NCBI GenBank assembly: GCA_020853775.1
Contig: JADYYH010000017.1
Span: 1-52,398, forward strand
Source: Nitrospira sp.
GTDB taxonomy: Bacteria; Nitrospirota; Nitrospiria; Nitrospirales; Nitrospiraceae
Reading direction: 5' to 3'
DNA length: 52,398 nt
This document shows positions 16,503 through 25,112 of the stretch, in pieces. The translations under genes were made by a program, and so were the position numbers. Below the pieces are notes generated by a model. That model made no database searches. It was not told the DNA's origin and saw nothing but the letters and a program-made list of their open reading frames with translations. Each line of letters opens with the position of its first letter. Within the stretch, counting starts at the first letter, position 1.

Positions 16503-17411
16503 ATGCGAATGACCGGACTCGCTTTGCTTGCTCTTCTAGGAAGCTTCTCTTCTCCCTCATGGGCTTACGAAGAAGTCACCGTCACAGATGGTGGCAGTAT
16601 TACCGGTACGGTCACGATGACGGGGGGCAAGCCGACCCCGAAAGGATATAACCTGATCACATTTCCGGATCCTGTGTATTGTGGGCGTATTTCAACCGGG
16701 ACCGGGTGGAGAATTCTGGATGAGTTTTCAGTGACCCCTGGAAGCGGTTTGAACGATGTAGTGGTTCTGTTGACCGACGCCACGAAGGGAAAGCCGTTCA
16801 AATTCGAACCGCAAACTATCGAAGCGCGTGATTGCCGGTTTCTGCCGTTTGTTACGGTTGTCAAAAACGATTCCGAGGTGGTGGTCATGAACATGGACCC
16901 GGTCATGCATGACATTCAGGCGTATGAGACCTCCCAACTCGGGCCGCGTGTCCTGTTCAACACGCCACTGCCTATGAATCCTCATCACAAGCGTTTTGTC
17001 ACCGCGGAAAGTCATGAGCATCTGGCCGGCGAACCGGTGAAAGAAGCGATTCACATGACGAAGGGGCGGCGGATTTTCGTGATGCAGTGCGGGTTTCACG
17101 CGTATATGGAAAGCTGGGGCATGGCCGTCGACAATCCCTATTACGCGCTGACGACCGATGGCGGCACGTTTACGCTGAGTGATGTCCCTCCCGGCGACTA
17201 CACCCTGATGGCCTGGCATCCGGCCTTAGGGACCATGCTGCAGAAGAAAGTCACGGTCACGGAAAAGGGGACGTCCACGGTCGATTTTGCGTTCGAGGCT
17301 CCGAAAGGCCGGCGCAGCGTCCATGAGATTGAGCACAATCCCCATTATGGACCGGAATCCCTTGGCAAGGTCGTGGATATCCGCCCGACGTTAGAAAGGC
17401 AGGTTCCCTAG
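16503..17411 (+). CDS. Secreted cupredoxin-like protein with carboxypeptidase-regulatory-like domain (paralogue 1)
   Basis: The product has 302 residues with a signal peptide (cleavage after SWA, residue 21). The start at 16503 has TTGGAGGGA at 16488-16496; an upstream in-frame start at 16470 would bury the signal. The central part carries a type-1 copper pattern: His136 (MDPVMHDI) with Cys196-x2-His199-x2-Met202 (MQCGFHAYM), the spacing of amicyanin. An Ig-like carboxypeptidase-regulatory segment follows (LSDVPPGDYTLMAWHP). Additional Cys60, Cys111 and several His (MNPHHK, HEH) may bind more metal or form disulfides. It is closely related to the next gene and more distantly to 20645-21442. 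A periplasmic one-electron carrier for the neighbouring oxidase is a reasonable inference. Confidence 0.7.
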   Translation: MRMTGLALLALLGSFSSPSWAYEEVTVTDGGSITGTVTMTGGKPTPKGYNLITFPDPVYCGRISTGTGWRILDEFSVTPGSGLNDVVVLLTDATKGKPFKFEPQTIEARDCRFLPFVTVVKNDSEVVVMNMDPVMHDIQAYETSQLGPRVLFNTPLPMNPHHKRFVTAESHEHLAGEPVKEAIHMTKGRRIFVMQCGFHAYMESWGMAVDNPYYALTTDGGTFTLSDVPPGDYTLMAWHPALGTMLQKKVTVTEKGTSTVDFAFEAPKGRRSVHEIEHNPHYGPESLGKVVDIRPTLERQVP

Positions 17412-17438
17412 CAGCGTGAATCACAGACAAGGAAGGTC

Positions 17439-18371
17439 ATGATGCTGAATCGAACTCAGAAGAGTCATTCCTTCGCGGCGGCTGTGTTGATGTGGGTGGG
17501 ACTCGTGGTGTCGCCGGTCGGGGCGTACGAGGTGATCGACGTGCAACACGGCGGTACCGTCGATGGGACCGTGACGTTGGCGGGCGGGATTCCAGACCCC
17601 AAAGCCTTCAATCTCATCACGTTCCCGGACCCTACGTATTGTGGGCGGATTTCAAACGGAAGTGGATGGCGCTTGCTGCGCGATTTTATCGTCTCCCCGG
17701 AGGGTGGACTGAAGAACGCGATTGTCACGCTCGAAGGCGTGGAATCGGGAAAAGCATTTGACATGTCTGTGCCGTTGATCGAAGCACGCGACTGCATGTT
17801 CCAGCCATGGGTGACGATCGTCCGGAACGGGCACGCGGTGGAAGTGGTGAACATGGACCCCGTGATGCACGACATTCAGGGGTATGAAACGTCGCCGGAG
17901 GCGGGGGCGCGGGTCCTCTTTAATACACCGTTGATCCTCAATCACCAGCATCAGCGCGGGAATATGCACGCGGTGCACGATCACGCTCCCGGCAAGTCGC
18001 TGGTCGGGCCGGTCTATTTAAATAAGGGCCGGCGAACGTTTTACATGCAGTGCGGGTTTCACGCCTATATGGAAAGTTGGGCCATGGCCGTCAATAATCC
18101 CTACTACGCGGTGACGGACGACGAGGGGGCTTTCAGGATCGAAAACGTGCCGCCGGGCACCTATCAAATGGTGGTCTGGCATCCGCAGTCAGGACCTGGG
18201 GTGACGCGGACGATCACGATCCTCGCGGATGGAACCACGACGGAAAAAGTGGCGCTCCCGGCTCCAAAGGGAACGCGGACAGCATACCGGGTGATGGATA
18301 ATCCTCGGTTCGGGCTTGAATCCCTCGGGCATCCCGTGGAGATTCAACCGTTGGTGGAGCATCAGCACTAA
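17439..18371 (+). CDS. Secreted cupredoxin-like protein (paralogue 2)
   Basis: The product has 310 residues, with a signal peptide ending near residue 29 (SPVGA). It is plainly a tandem duplicate of the preceding gene: it shares FPDP-x-YCGRIS, NMDPVMHDIQ and MQCGFHAYMESW. The putative copper ligands are His144, Cys205, His208 and Met211. It has a distinctive His-rich stretch (NHQHQRGNMHAVHDH, residues 169-182), richer than in paralogue 1. The C-terminal Ig-like segment ends in VVWHPQSG. AAGGAAGG lies just before the ATG; the second ATG one codon on is equally possible. It is in the same operon, 27 bp after paralogue 1. Confidence 0.7.
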   Translation: MMLNRTQKSHSFAAAVLMWVGLVVSPVGAYEVIDVQHGGTVDGTVTLAGGIPDPKAFNLITFPDPTYCGRISNGSGWRLLRDFIVSPEGGLKNAIVTLEGVESGKAFDMSVPLIEARDCMFQPWVTIVRNGHAVEVVNMDPVMHDIQGYETSPEAGARVLFNTPLILNHQHQRGNMHAVHDHAPGKSLVGPVYLNKGRRTFYMQCGFHAYMESWAMAVNNPYYAVTDDEGAFRIENVPPGTYQMVVWHPQSGPGVTRTITILADGTTTEKVALPAPKGTRTAYRVMDNPRFGLESLGHPVEIQPLVEHQH

Positions 18372-19014
18372 TCGCAGCTGGGCCGGCGTACGGCAACGGT
18401 GTTCGAGAGGGTGCCTTTCCTTAAGCCTCTGTCTGTTGTCGTCTGTGGCTGTTCTCGGGGAAGAGTCCCCAGGGCAGCGAGTCGCACCGGCTATTGAATT
18501 CTCAGCGTCGCTCGTCAAGCGGGTGGATGGGCGCCGGTTCGAAGCCCAGGTGTTTGCCAAAAGTGATCGCATTCGGTTGGAGTACAAGTATGCGGTCAAG
18601 ACGGACCTGGGCTATTCCAGCATAGAAATTCTTCGATTGGATAAACGCGAGTCGTGGTTTCTGCTGGCCCAACGCCGGCAAATCCTCTCGGTTCCTATCA
18701 AACCCGAAGAAATCCTGCCGATTCAGCCCACCCTGCCGGGAGAGCAAGCCCGGACGCTGGTTGGCGATGCCACCACCATCGGGCGAGCGTCCAAGCTCTA
18801 TGACGTTCGGGTGGACTATAATGGCCGAAACGAGCGGTTTTATGAATGGGTTGATGTGGAGACGGGCGTCGTCTTGAAATTGGTGAGTCAGGATCGAGAT
18901 TGGGCGATTGAATATCTCCGTTTTCGGCTGTCTCCTCAGCCGGACTATTATTTCGAGGAGCCTACCGGGTATCAACACTGGGTTCCCAAGGCAAGGGCCC
19001 AAGAACGCGGATAA
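18316..19014 (+). CDS. Secreted DUF4412/LolA-like protein (uncertain start)
   Basis: The product has up to 232 residues. The mature part is beta-rich with short repeated motifs (RFEAQVFAKSDRIRLEYKY, then ESWFLLAQRRQILSVPI). It resembles DUF4412-like or LolA-fold proteins that bind lipids or hydrophobic ligands. A signal-like hydrophobic stretch (CLSLSLCLLSSVAVLG) lies at about residues 33-48. No ATG or GTG lies upstream of that stretch in frame, so the only usable start is a TTG at 18316, inside the previous gene (56-bp overlap). A CTG or TTG further downstream is possible but would cut the signal. Position in the operon suggests a periplasmic accessory role. Confidence 0.55.
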   Translation: MNPSGIPWRFNRWWSISTNRSWAGVRQRCSRGCLSLSLCLLSSVAVLGEESPGQRVAPAIEFSASLVKRVDGRRFEAQVFAKSDRIRLEYKYAVKTDLGYSSIEILRLDKRESWFLLAQRRQILSVPIKPEEILPIQPTLPGEQARTLVGDATTIGRASKLYDVRVDYNGRNERFYEWVDVETGVVLKLVSQDRDWAIEYLRFRLSPQPDYYFEEPTGYQHWVPKARAQERG

Positions 19015-19044
19015 GTGTCCGTAGCACGATCAGGAAGGGGTGTC

Positions 19045-20442
19045 ATGGTATTGCAGACTAAGAGGCGCTGGATCCGAGCCGTCAACCTGTGCTTGGCCGC
19101 AGCCATCGTGTTCGGATCGCTTGTCGGTCTCTGGCCGGTTCCCGCCAGTGCGGCCTCATTGAAGGACGCGCAGGCCGCCTTCGACAAGAAGCAATACCAG
19201 GAAGCCTTGGACCTCATCGAGCAAGTGACGAAAGAGAAAGGTACTCAGCCGGACATTCGGCGGCTGAAAGTTCGCTCGCTGATTTTCCTCGGGAAGCCGA
19301 AAGACGCATTGGTCGAATACGAACGGCATGAGCAGGAATTGAAGCAGGAGGATCGGCCGCTCTTAAAAGACGTGTCGCTCGGCTTCATCTATGCACTCGT
19401 GAAAGATATGCGCGAGCAGATGCGAGGGGCCGCGTATACGGCATTGAAAGATGTCGATTCCGCCGAAACGATCCCTGCGTTGGAGGATGGATTGAGTGAT
19501 GGGTCAGGCCTGGTCCGTGCCCTGGCCGCGGAGGCCTTGGGAAAGCTCGACGCAGGACGGCGGTCGCCGCGATTGCGGAATGCGTTGGAGGATCAAGCCG
19601 GGCTCGTGAAGGCCACGGTTATTAAGGTGTTGGGGAAAAGCGGTGACCGCTCGGTGATTCCTCTCCTAGAAAAGGCCCTCCAAGACGAACAGCCGGCTGT
19701 GCGTCTCGCGGCTGCAGGGGCCCTGTATCATACCGGCCAGGCGGCGATGTGGGAGACGATACAAAAGGCAACGGCGGCACCGAACCCCGAAGAGCGCGCC
19801 ACGGCGTTGAGGATGGTGGGGGATTTGAAAGATGCGCGGGGGCTTCCGGTTCTTCTGGAGGCAATCACCAATACCCAGCCTTCCGTGCGAGGGGCGGCAG
19901 CGGCGGCCTTGGGAGAACTCGGCAAGGTGCAGGGCATTCCCGCACTGGAAAAGGCGCTCGACGACAAGATCCCGGCCGTAAAAACCTCGGCGGCGATCAG
20001 TTTGGGTGAATTGGGCGTCAAAGAGTCGCTGGTGGCGTTGAGAAAGTCGCTGGCTGATCCGAACCCGGTCGTCAAGGCTGCCGTGGTTTCGGCCCTGTTG
20101 CGGGTAGGGGAGCCCTTCGAGTCTGTCGCCGAGGCCCTGTACGAATTGGCACAGAACAATGATCCCGGGACACGTTCCGCGGCTGGAAAAGCGGCGGGGC
20201 GCGCGCATGGGACGAATACGCAAGCTGCGATCGAATTTCTTGCCGGACTGCTGAAAGACTCCATCCCCCGGCCGCGTATTGCCGCGGCTCGCGCCCTCGG
20301 GCAAATCGGCGGGGCGGAGGTGTTGCCCATGTTGAAAGCCGCATTGCATGACGAAGATGATGCCGTTCGCGCAACGGTCGGGGGCTCGATCGCGCGAATC
20401 ATCGGACACGCGAAACCCTCGCCCAATCACGCGAAATCCTGA
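19045..20442 (+). CDS. Secreted HEAT-repeat protein
   Basis: The product has 465 residues. A signal peptide (about residues 1-35, ending PASAASL) is followed by a short TPR-like segment (DAQAAFDKKQYQEALDLIEQ) and then a long array of HEAT/PBS-lyase-type repeats (for example ALAAEALGKLDAG, RGAAAAALGELGKVQG, KTSAAISLGELGVKE). Such arrays form protein-protein scaffolds. The ATG at 19045 is preferred because AGGAAGGGG precedes it; a GTG at 19015 is also in frame. A periplasmic scaffold for assembling the neighbouring copper and haem proteins is a plausible inference. The repeats are tandemly related and may be prone to recombination. Confidence 0.75.
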   Translation: MVLQTKRRWIRAVNLCLAAAIVFGSLVGLWPVPASAASLKDAQAAFDKKQYQEALDLIEQVTKEKGTQPDIRRLKVRSLIFLGKPKDALVEYERHEQELKQEDRPLLKDVSLGFIYALVKDMREQMRGAAYTALKDVDSAETIPALEDGLSDGSGLVRALAAEALGKLDAGRRSPRLRNALEDQAGLVKATVIKVLGKSGDRSVIPLLEKALQDEQPAVRLAAAGALYHTGQAAMWETIQKATAAPNPEERATALRMVGDLKDARGLPVLLEAITNTQPSVRGAAAAALGELGKVQGIPALEKALDDKIPAVKTSAAISLGELGVKESLVALRKSLADPNPVVKAAVVSALLRVGEPFESVAEALYELAQNNDPGTRSAAGKAAGRAHGTNTQAAIEFLAGLLKDSIPRPRIAAARALGQIGGAEVLPMLKAALHDEDDAVRATVGGSIARIIGHAKPSPNHAKS

Positions 20443-20467
20443 GGAGACAGGCCTGAGGGATTTGAAG

Positions 20468-20497
20468 TTGACAGTGCGAGTGGGATTCCAGTATAGA
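20468..20497 (+). promoter_or_regulatory. Sigma-70 promoter before paralogue 3
   Basis: TTGACA (20468-20473), 18 bases, TATAGA (20492-20497), about 150 bp before the ATG at 20645. It would give the third copper-protein gene its own transcript. Confidence 0.5.
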
Positions 20498-20644
20498 GAA
20501 ATGTTTAGGGGCCTAGTCGTGGTGAAGGGAAAGCCACGCCGAGATCGAGTCTTGTCATAACAAGGGGCAATGGTCACCAGCCCTTGTGATTGAGTGGTGA
20601 CAACGTAGCTGGCCGGTTAATGTTCATTACAAGGAGGCAGTGAC

Positions 20645-21442
20645 ATGAAGAAGGGTGCGATGAAAGTAGTATTCGGCGTTGCGGCCGCAGCATTTTTGGC
20701 TGCGCCCCTCACCTCGTTTGCCGGAGGTACGATCGCCGGGAAAGTGACCTATCCTGGGAAGGCCGAGCAGAAGGAATTCGCCTTCTCGAAGTTCCCCAAC
20801 CCGAAGTTTTGCCCAAAGAACCCGAACAAGAGCCTCATGGATGGCGATAAGCGCTTCATGAAGACCATCGAAGTGGCGAAGGATGGTGGCTTGAAGGGTG
20901 CAGTTGTGGCCGTGGTCGATATCGAAGATCAGGCGTTCCAGGATGGTTTCAAGGGTACGGACGTCGTCGCGGAATTTTGCGAATTCCTGCCGTTTAGTGG
21001 CGTCGTGGTGAACAGCAAGAATTTCCGCGCTGAGAACAAGGATGCCGATCCTGATGATCCCAAGTCTGTCCTGGGTGTGTTGCACAACCCGCACAGCTTC
21101 ACGGTGAAGGGCTCCACCTCGGCCACTGGTTTCAACATCGGTTTGGCGAAGAAGGGCGACAAGTTGGAGAAGCCGGTGACCTTCCGTGGTGGCGCCGAAA
21201 AGGCTGGCTACTATCGCTTGCAGTGTGACCAGCACGAGTTCATGCAGTCCTTCTTCTTGCCGGTGTGGAATCCGTACCACGCGGTGGTGAAGGATGACGG
21301 CTCGTTCGAGATCCCGGGCGTGCCTGCCGGCAAACACAAGGTGGTTGTCTGGCACCCGTTCGTCGGCAAGGGCAAGCTGAACGAATTCGAGATCGAAGTG
21401 GCCGAGGGCGGCACGGCGAACTTGAAGGCTGAAATCAAGTAG
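20645..21442 (+). CDS. Secreted cupredoxin-like protein (paralogue 3)
   Basis: The product has 265 residues with a classic signal peptide (MKKGAMKVVF..., cleavage after SFA, residue 26). It keeps the same ligand set as the two copies upstream: His150 (NPHSF), Cys194, His197 and Met200 (QCDQHEFM). It also keeps the Ig-like end (GVPAGKHKVVVWHP). Sequence between the motifs is diverged and Lys-rich. An AAGGAGG site lies at 20631-20637, and a separate promoter and terminator flank it, so it is probably strongly and independently expressed. A soluble periplasmic electron carrier is the most likely role. Confidence 0.75.
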   Translation: MKKGAMKVVFGVAAAAFLAAPLTSFAGGTIAGKVTYPGKAEQKEFAFSKFPNPKFCPKNPNKSLMDGDKRFMKTIEVAKDGGLKGAVVAVVDIEDQAFQDGFKGTDVVAEFCEFLPFSGVVVNSKNFRAENKDADPDDPKSVLGVLHNPHSFTVKGSTSATGFNIGLAKKGDKLEKPVTFRGGAEKAGYYRLQCDQHEFMQSFFLPVWNPYHAVVKDDGSFEIPGVPAGKHKVVVWHPFVGKGKLNEFEIEVAEGGTANLKAEIK

Positions 21443-21478
21443 TTTTTCCTGATCTGGCGGGATAACCTGCTGACGAAG

Positions 21479-21513
21479 GGGCAGTGGTTCACATGGACCA
21501 CTGCCCTTTTTGT
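21479..21513 (+). terminator. Rho-independent terminator
   Basis: GGGCAGTGGT (21479-21488) pairs with ACCACTGCCC (21497-21506), followed by TTTTTGT. It ends the paralogue 3 transcript. Confidence 0.8.
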
Positions 21514-21719
21514 TTGTCGTGAGACCGCCTCTTCCACAATGAAGCACAGGTGGTCATCGCAGTATGGAAAGTCCTTCGTCTCTTCGCTGCGTGCCTCCGC
21601 AAGCCGCATGAACACTCGACTTTCAGGCTCCTGCCTGTCCGCTCCTCGCCTTGCGTTTCCCTTTCTGAACTGGGTAAGATGACCAACTTCAATCGTCACA
21701 ATCACGAAGTGGGGGATCT

Positions 21720-22715
21720 GTGCCTCGCGAATTGTCTCTCGCCGAAGTCTTCCAGTTGGGCTATTACTGGGAGACCAAAATCCTATTGACTGCCGTGAAG
21801 TTAGAGGTGTTTTCCCTGCTCGACGGGCAGGGACGGTCCGCCGCGGACGTGGCGCAAAAACTCGGCGCGGATGTTCGCGCGCTGGAGTTGCTTCTCAACG
21901 CCTTGGTGGCGATCCGGTTGTTGACGAAAACCGGGGCCGTCTATGCCAACACTTCGGTGGCGACCACCCATCTCGTCAAGCATGGACCGCAATATGTCGG
22001 CCATTTGCTTCTGCTTCACGATGCGGAATGGGGGAATTGGGGCAAGCTCGAAGAGGCGATCAAAACGGGTCGATCTCCCGTCACTCAGCATGTGTTTGAG
22101 ACGGATCCGGCGCTTGGGGCCAATGTGCTGTCTGTCCTGCACCGGATCGGCCAACAAAGCGGGCCTGATCTGGCGAAGCGACTTGCGCTTGGCCAGGCGA
22201 AGACCATGCTGGATCTGGGCGGTGGCGCCGGCACGAATGCGATCGCGTTTTGCCAGGTATATCCGGGGCTCTCCGCCACCGTATTTGATCTCGCCACGAC
22301 CCTCCCTCTAACTGAACGGACGCTCAAAGACGCAGGACTTGAGGGGCGAATCACCTTGAAGGCCGGTGACTTCAACCGCGATGCCCTCGGTGGCCCGTAT
22401 GATGTCGTGCTGATGTCGGACATCCTCCATTACCAAGACCTGGCGACCAATGCCGCGCTGGTGAAGAAGATTTACAGCCATCTCACTCCCGGCGGCCGCC
22501 TGATCATCAAGGATCGGTTTCTCGATGCGTCGGGTACGAGCCCGGCTTGGACCGCTGCCTTTGCCGTCCATATTCTTGTCAACACGGAACAGGGCGGCTG
22601 TTACCGCACCGCAGAGGCCATGCAATGGATGCATGACGGGGGCTATGTTTCGGTCGAGGAAATCGAACGGACGGCTGTGGTGCAAGGGGTCAAGCCGAGT
22701 GCCGGCCAGAGTTGA
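21720..22715 (+). CDS. SAM-dependent O-methyltransferase-type protein
   Basis: The product has 331 residues. The N-terminal dimerisation domain is a winged helix (about 1-95; LGYYWETKILLTAVKLEVF). The C-terminal Rossmann methyltransferase domain has the SAM motif LDLGGGAGTNAIAF and the later motif LTPGGRLIIKDRF. This is the architecture of plant-type caffeate O-methyltransferases and of bacterial enzymes acting on quinone-like or polyketide substrates. The substrate cannot be read; a role in quinone or cofactor maturation for the adjoining oxidase is a guess. The GTG start has GGGGGAT upstream. It is followed after two bases by the DUF420 gene, so the two are one operon. Confidence 0.75.
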   Translation: MPRELSLAEVFQLGYYWETKILLTAVKLEVFSLLDGQGRSAADVAQKLGADVRALELLLNALVAIRLLTKTGAVYANTSVATTHLVKHGPQYVGHLLLLHDAEWGNWGKLEEAIKTGRSPVTQHVFETDPALGANVLSVLHRIGQQSGPDLAKRLALGQAKTMLDLGGGAGTNAIAFCQVYPGLSATVFDLATTLPLTERTLKDAGLEGRITLKAGDFNRDALGGPYDVVLMSDILHYQDLATNAALVKKIYSHLTPGGRLIIKDRFLDASGTSPAWTAAFAVHILVNTEQGGCYRTAEAMQWMHDGGYVSVEEIERTAVVQGVKPSAGQS

Positions 22716-22717
22716 CG

Positions 22718-23434
22718 ATGTTTGAATTTCTTCGACAGCCGGGATTTTTCGGAACTCACGCGACGATGGGCGCCGATCTGAGTCAGTTGATGGCGACGCT
22801 GTTTACCGGCCTCTTCATCGTCGGGTGGGTTCAAGCGAAGCAGCATCGCGGACATCCGCATCATTGGTTGATGCTGGGCGGCATGATTACGATGGTGGGA
22901 TTCTTTACCGCCTATTATCTGTTCCGGCAATTAGGGGTATTGGCGTTTGAGGGGAAGGAAGGCTTCGGTGGGTCACAAGCCTTGTACGACTATGTCTTTA
23001 TCCCTGTGCTCACCATCCATATCATTCTGGTCATCATCGGGCTGGTCATGGCCGTGTATATGATTGTGTTGGGGTTTCGATCCCAGCAGTTTATCGGCGG
23101 CAGCCGTGTGCTGAGTCCGTCGCTGCTGCTGACCTCCTGGAAAAAAGTCGGGATGATCTTTGCGGCACTCCTCACGGTGGTGATCGTCCTCTTCGGAACC
23201 AGGGTGATGTCAGCCGGATTTTCCCTGCGCAAGCTGGAGGTCTATCTTGGCTTTCTCAGCCTGGTGGCCATTGTATTTGCAGTGGAAATGGGGATTCAGC
23301 GGATTTGGCCTGATGGTGGCCAACGGCACCGGGCGCTGGGCCGATTCACCATGATTGTGTACTGTATCTTGTTCCTGACGGGAACGTTTACGTATGCGAT
23401 GTTGTATATTTTGTACCCGGGGAAGATCGGCTGA
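22718..23434 (+). CDS. DUF420-family membrane protein (CtaM-like)
   Basis: The product has about 238 residues and around six membrane helices. Its N-terminus (FFGTHATMGADLSQLMATLF) and His-rich loop (QHRGHPHHWLMLGG) match DUF420. In Bacillus a DUF420 member (CtaM) is needed to assemble the copper site of a heme-copper oxidase. The His residues and the intramembrane His-Met pattern suggest a metal-handling role. Here the nearest oxidase is the bd-like protein at 25109, so it may assist that enzyme's metal loading. The ATG at 22718 is used; an in-frame TTG at 22712 overlaps the previous stop. Confidence 0.7.
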   Translation: MFEFLRQPGFFGTHATMGADLSQLMATLFTGLFIVGWVQAKQHRGHPHHWLMLGGMITMVGFFTAYYLFRQLGVLAFEGKEGFGGSQALYDYVFIPVLTIHIILVIIGLVMAVYMIVLGFRSQQFIGGSRVLSPSLLLTSWKKVGMIFAALLTVVIVLFGTRVMSAGFSLRKLEVYLGFLSLVAIVFAVEMGIQRIWPDGGQRHRALGRFTMIVYCILFLTGTFTYAMLYILYPGKIG

Positions 23435-23449
23435 AGGGGTGCGCGTCTC

Positions 23450-23944
23450 ATGCTTGTGTGCGGATGCGGCGGGTGGATGCATACCGAGGGTGTAGAAGAG
23501 CGACTGTCGAATGACGGCGAAGCGACATGGTGTGTCCGCACGGAATGCCGTCCTTGCCGGTGGCTGGTCGGAATTGATGTGCCGGCGGGACAGATCGAGG
23601 GGCTGGTCGATCGGTTGATGTGGTCGGATGACGCAAAGCATCGCCTGGATCGGGTTCCGCCTTACGCCGCCCCCGCGCTGCGTGAATTGGTGGAAGGGTT
23701 TGCCAGATCCAGGCGGCACCGGGTCATCACGTACGACATGATCGATCAGGCTCTGACGGGGGACGTCGTGGCCTGGGATGCGGAGGCCGAGCAGCGTCTA
23801 GCCAATGTCCCGGCACCCGTGCGTGCTATGGCGCGAATTGAGCTCGAGCGGACCGCTGTGGATCGGGGTGAGCGTTCGGTGAGCGTCGCGTTGATGGAAG
23901 AGGTCAAGGCGCGATATTTCGGCATGGCGGCGCAGCGAGCCTAG
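23450..23944 (+). CDS. Protein with tandem PCP-reductase (PCP_red)-like domains
   Basis: The product has 164 residues. The N-terminal part has a Cys cluster (CGCGGW at residues 4-9; Cys28, Cys33, Cys36), suggesting a zinc or iron-sulfur site. Two copies of a small helical motif follow: VPPYAAPALRELVEGFARSR at about residues 68-87 and the WDAEAEQRLANVPAPVRAM region. Both resemble the PCP_red domain that ends the light-independent protochlorophyllide reductase. That domain is also found alone in non-photosynthetic bacteria, where its role is unknown. It lies between two membrane-protein genes in the oxidase operon. Confidence 0.6.
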   Translation: MLVCGCGGWMHTEGVEERLSNDGEATWCVRTECRPCRWLVGIDVPAGQIEGLVDRLMWSDDAKHRLDRVPPYAAPALRELVEGFARSRRHRVITYDMIDQALTGDVVAWDAEAEQRLANVPAPVRAMARIELERTAVDRGERSVSVALMEEVKARYFGMAAQRA

Positions 23945-24026
23945 TGAAACGCATTGAGGTGGTGTGCAGGAGGTCACCGGGTGTCCCTCCCGTGCCTGGC
24001 TCTCTTGATTTCTGGTGGATGACACG

Positions 24027-25112
24027 ATGTTGCATCGGTTGGCCCTACGAGTGCTTCCGAGTTTGACGCTGGCCGTCACAGAAGATTCGGTTCGGACACG
24101 TAAGCGTCTGGTCATGTTTGTCCCCGGGCTGGTGGCCTTTGCGGTCTATCGGGCAGCGAAGCACGGATTCTCTCTGGCTGATCCCCTCACATTACTGGTG
24201 CTCTGCGGACTCGTGTCGATGGCGACGGCGCTGTGCGCCTATCGAGTCGGGCGCAGGGTGCCATTTCTGCAGCTTGTCGCAGCCGATGGATGGCAGCGTA
24301 TCGGCTGGATCCTCGCCTGGATCGGGTTTGTCTACGGCATCCAGTTGTCGCTGCTGGTCCTGGCGCTATTGTGGCTTGTGGGATACGACTATGCCCAACA
24401 CCCAGATGGCCCGGCCATGATGGCGATGATTATTCCCAGCACGGCCGTCGCCCGCGATGCCTTTGAAATCGGCTATGTCCGGTGGCTTGAGGCGAGTGGG
24501 AGGCCGTTCATCACGTTTCCCGATGGCGCGGCGTTGCGGAACTTGCTGCAACGGTTCGATCGGGCGCTCTTGGCCTGGGTTACGGCAGGCATATTCGGTG
24601 GCGTGACTCTTTCTGCGCTGACGGCGACCGCGGTCAGTGGCGACCTCGCGGTGTTGGTGCAAGGGGGCATCATTACCCTGGCGGCGGGCACCCTTGGTCT
24701 CTTGGCCTACTTTGCTGGTCAAGGCGACCAGACCACTTTTGCGGCCAGGCTTGCTGCGACGAGCTGGGGTGAATTGATGAAGTTCTGGTGGTGGCCCGGG
24801 TTGGCCTTCGCTGCGACCTATTATCTGGTGCTGGTCGGGGGGTGCCTCTACGTACTGAAGCAGCCGATGCATTCAGCGGCATTGTTTGCCGGGGTTGCCG
24901 GCCTCGTCGGCGGCATCATGCCGTTGTATTGCTACTACTTGGGATATCGACGAGAAATTGAAAGTCGTCAGCCCGGTGGCGTGCCGAGCGCCTTGCTGCG
25001 TTGCCCGTTCGTGATGGGCATTCTGGGCAAGTCTCGCGAAGCCATTGCCGGCTCAGACTTGGGTGAATCTGAGGCTGTCTTCGAGAAGAGCAGCCAGAGA
25101 GTGTCGTCATGA
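24027..25112 (+). CDS. Polytopic membrane protein of unknown function
   Basis: The product has about 361 residues from the ATG at 24027; a GTG at 24015 is an alternative. There are roughly eight hydrophobic segments in pairs (LTLLVLCGLVSMATALCA, LLALLWLVGY, GGIITLAAGTLGLLAYF, YLVLVGGCLYVL), a conserved-looking His (YAQHPDGPAM) and a soluble tail. I do not recognise a family. Its TGA overlaps the ATG of the bd-like oxidase gene (ATGA), which suggests they are made in fixed ratio and may form one complex. It could be a second subunit in the place of CydB, but no CydB signature is visible. Confidence 0.6.
   Translation: MLHRLALRVLPSLTLAVTEDSVRTRKRLVMFVPGLVAFAVYRAAKHGFSLADPLTLLVLCGLVSMATALCAYRVGRRVPFLQLVAADGWQRIGWILAWIGFVYGIQLSLLVLALLWLVGYDYAQHPDGPAMMAMIIPSTAVARDAFEIGYVRWLEASGRPFITFPDGAALRNLLQRFDRALLAWVTAGIFGGVTLSALTATAVSGDLAVLVQGGIITLAAGTLGLLAYFAGQGDQTTFAARLAATSWGELMKFWWWPGLAFAATYYLVLVGGCLYVLKQPMHSAALFAGVAGLVGGIMPLYCYYLGYRREIESRQPGGVPSALLRCPFVMGILGKSREAIAGSDLGESEAVFEKSSQRVSS

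Noticed and set aside
24027-25112. CydB-type subunit II of the bd-like oxidase
   Set aside because: It is polytopic and coupled to the oxidase gene, but no CydB-like motif was recognised; left as unknown membrane protein.
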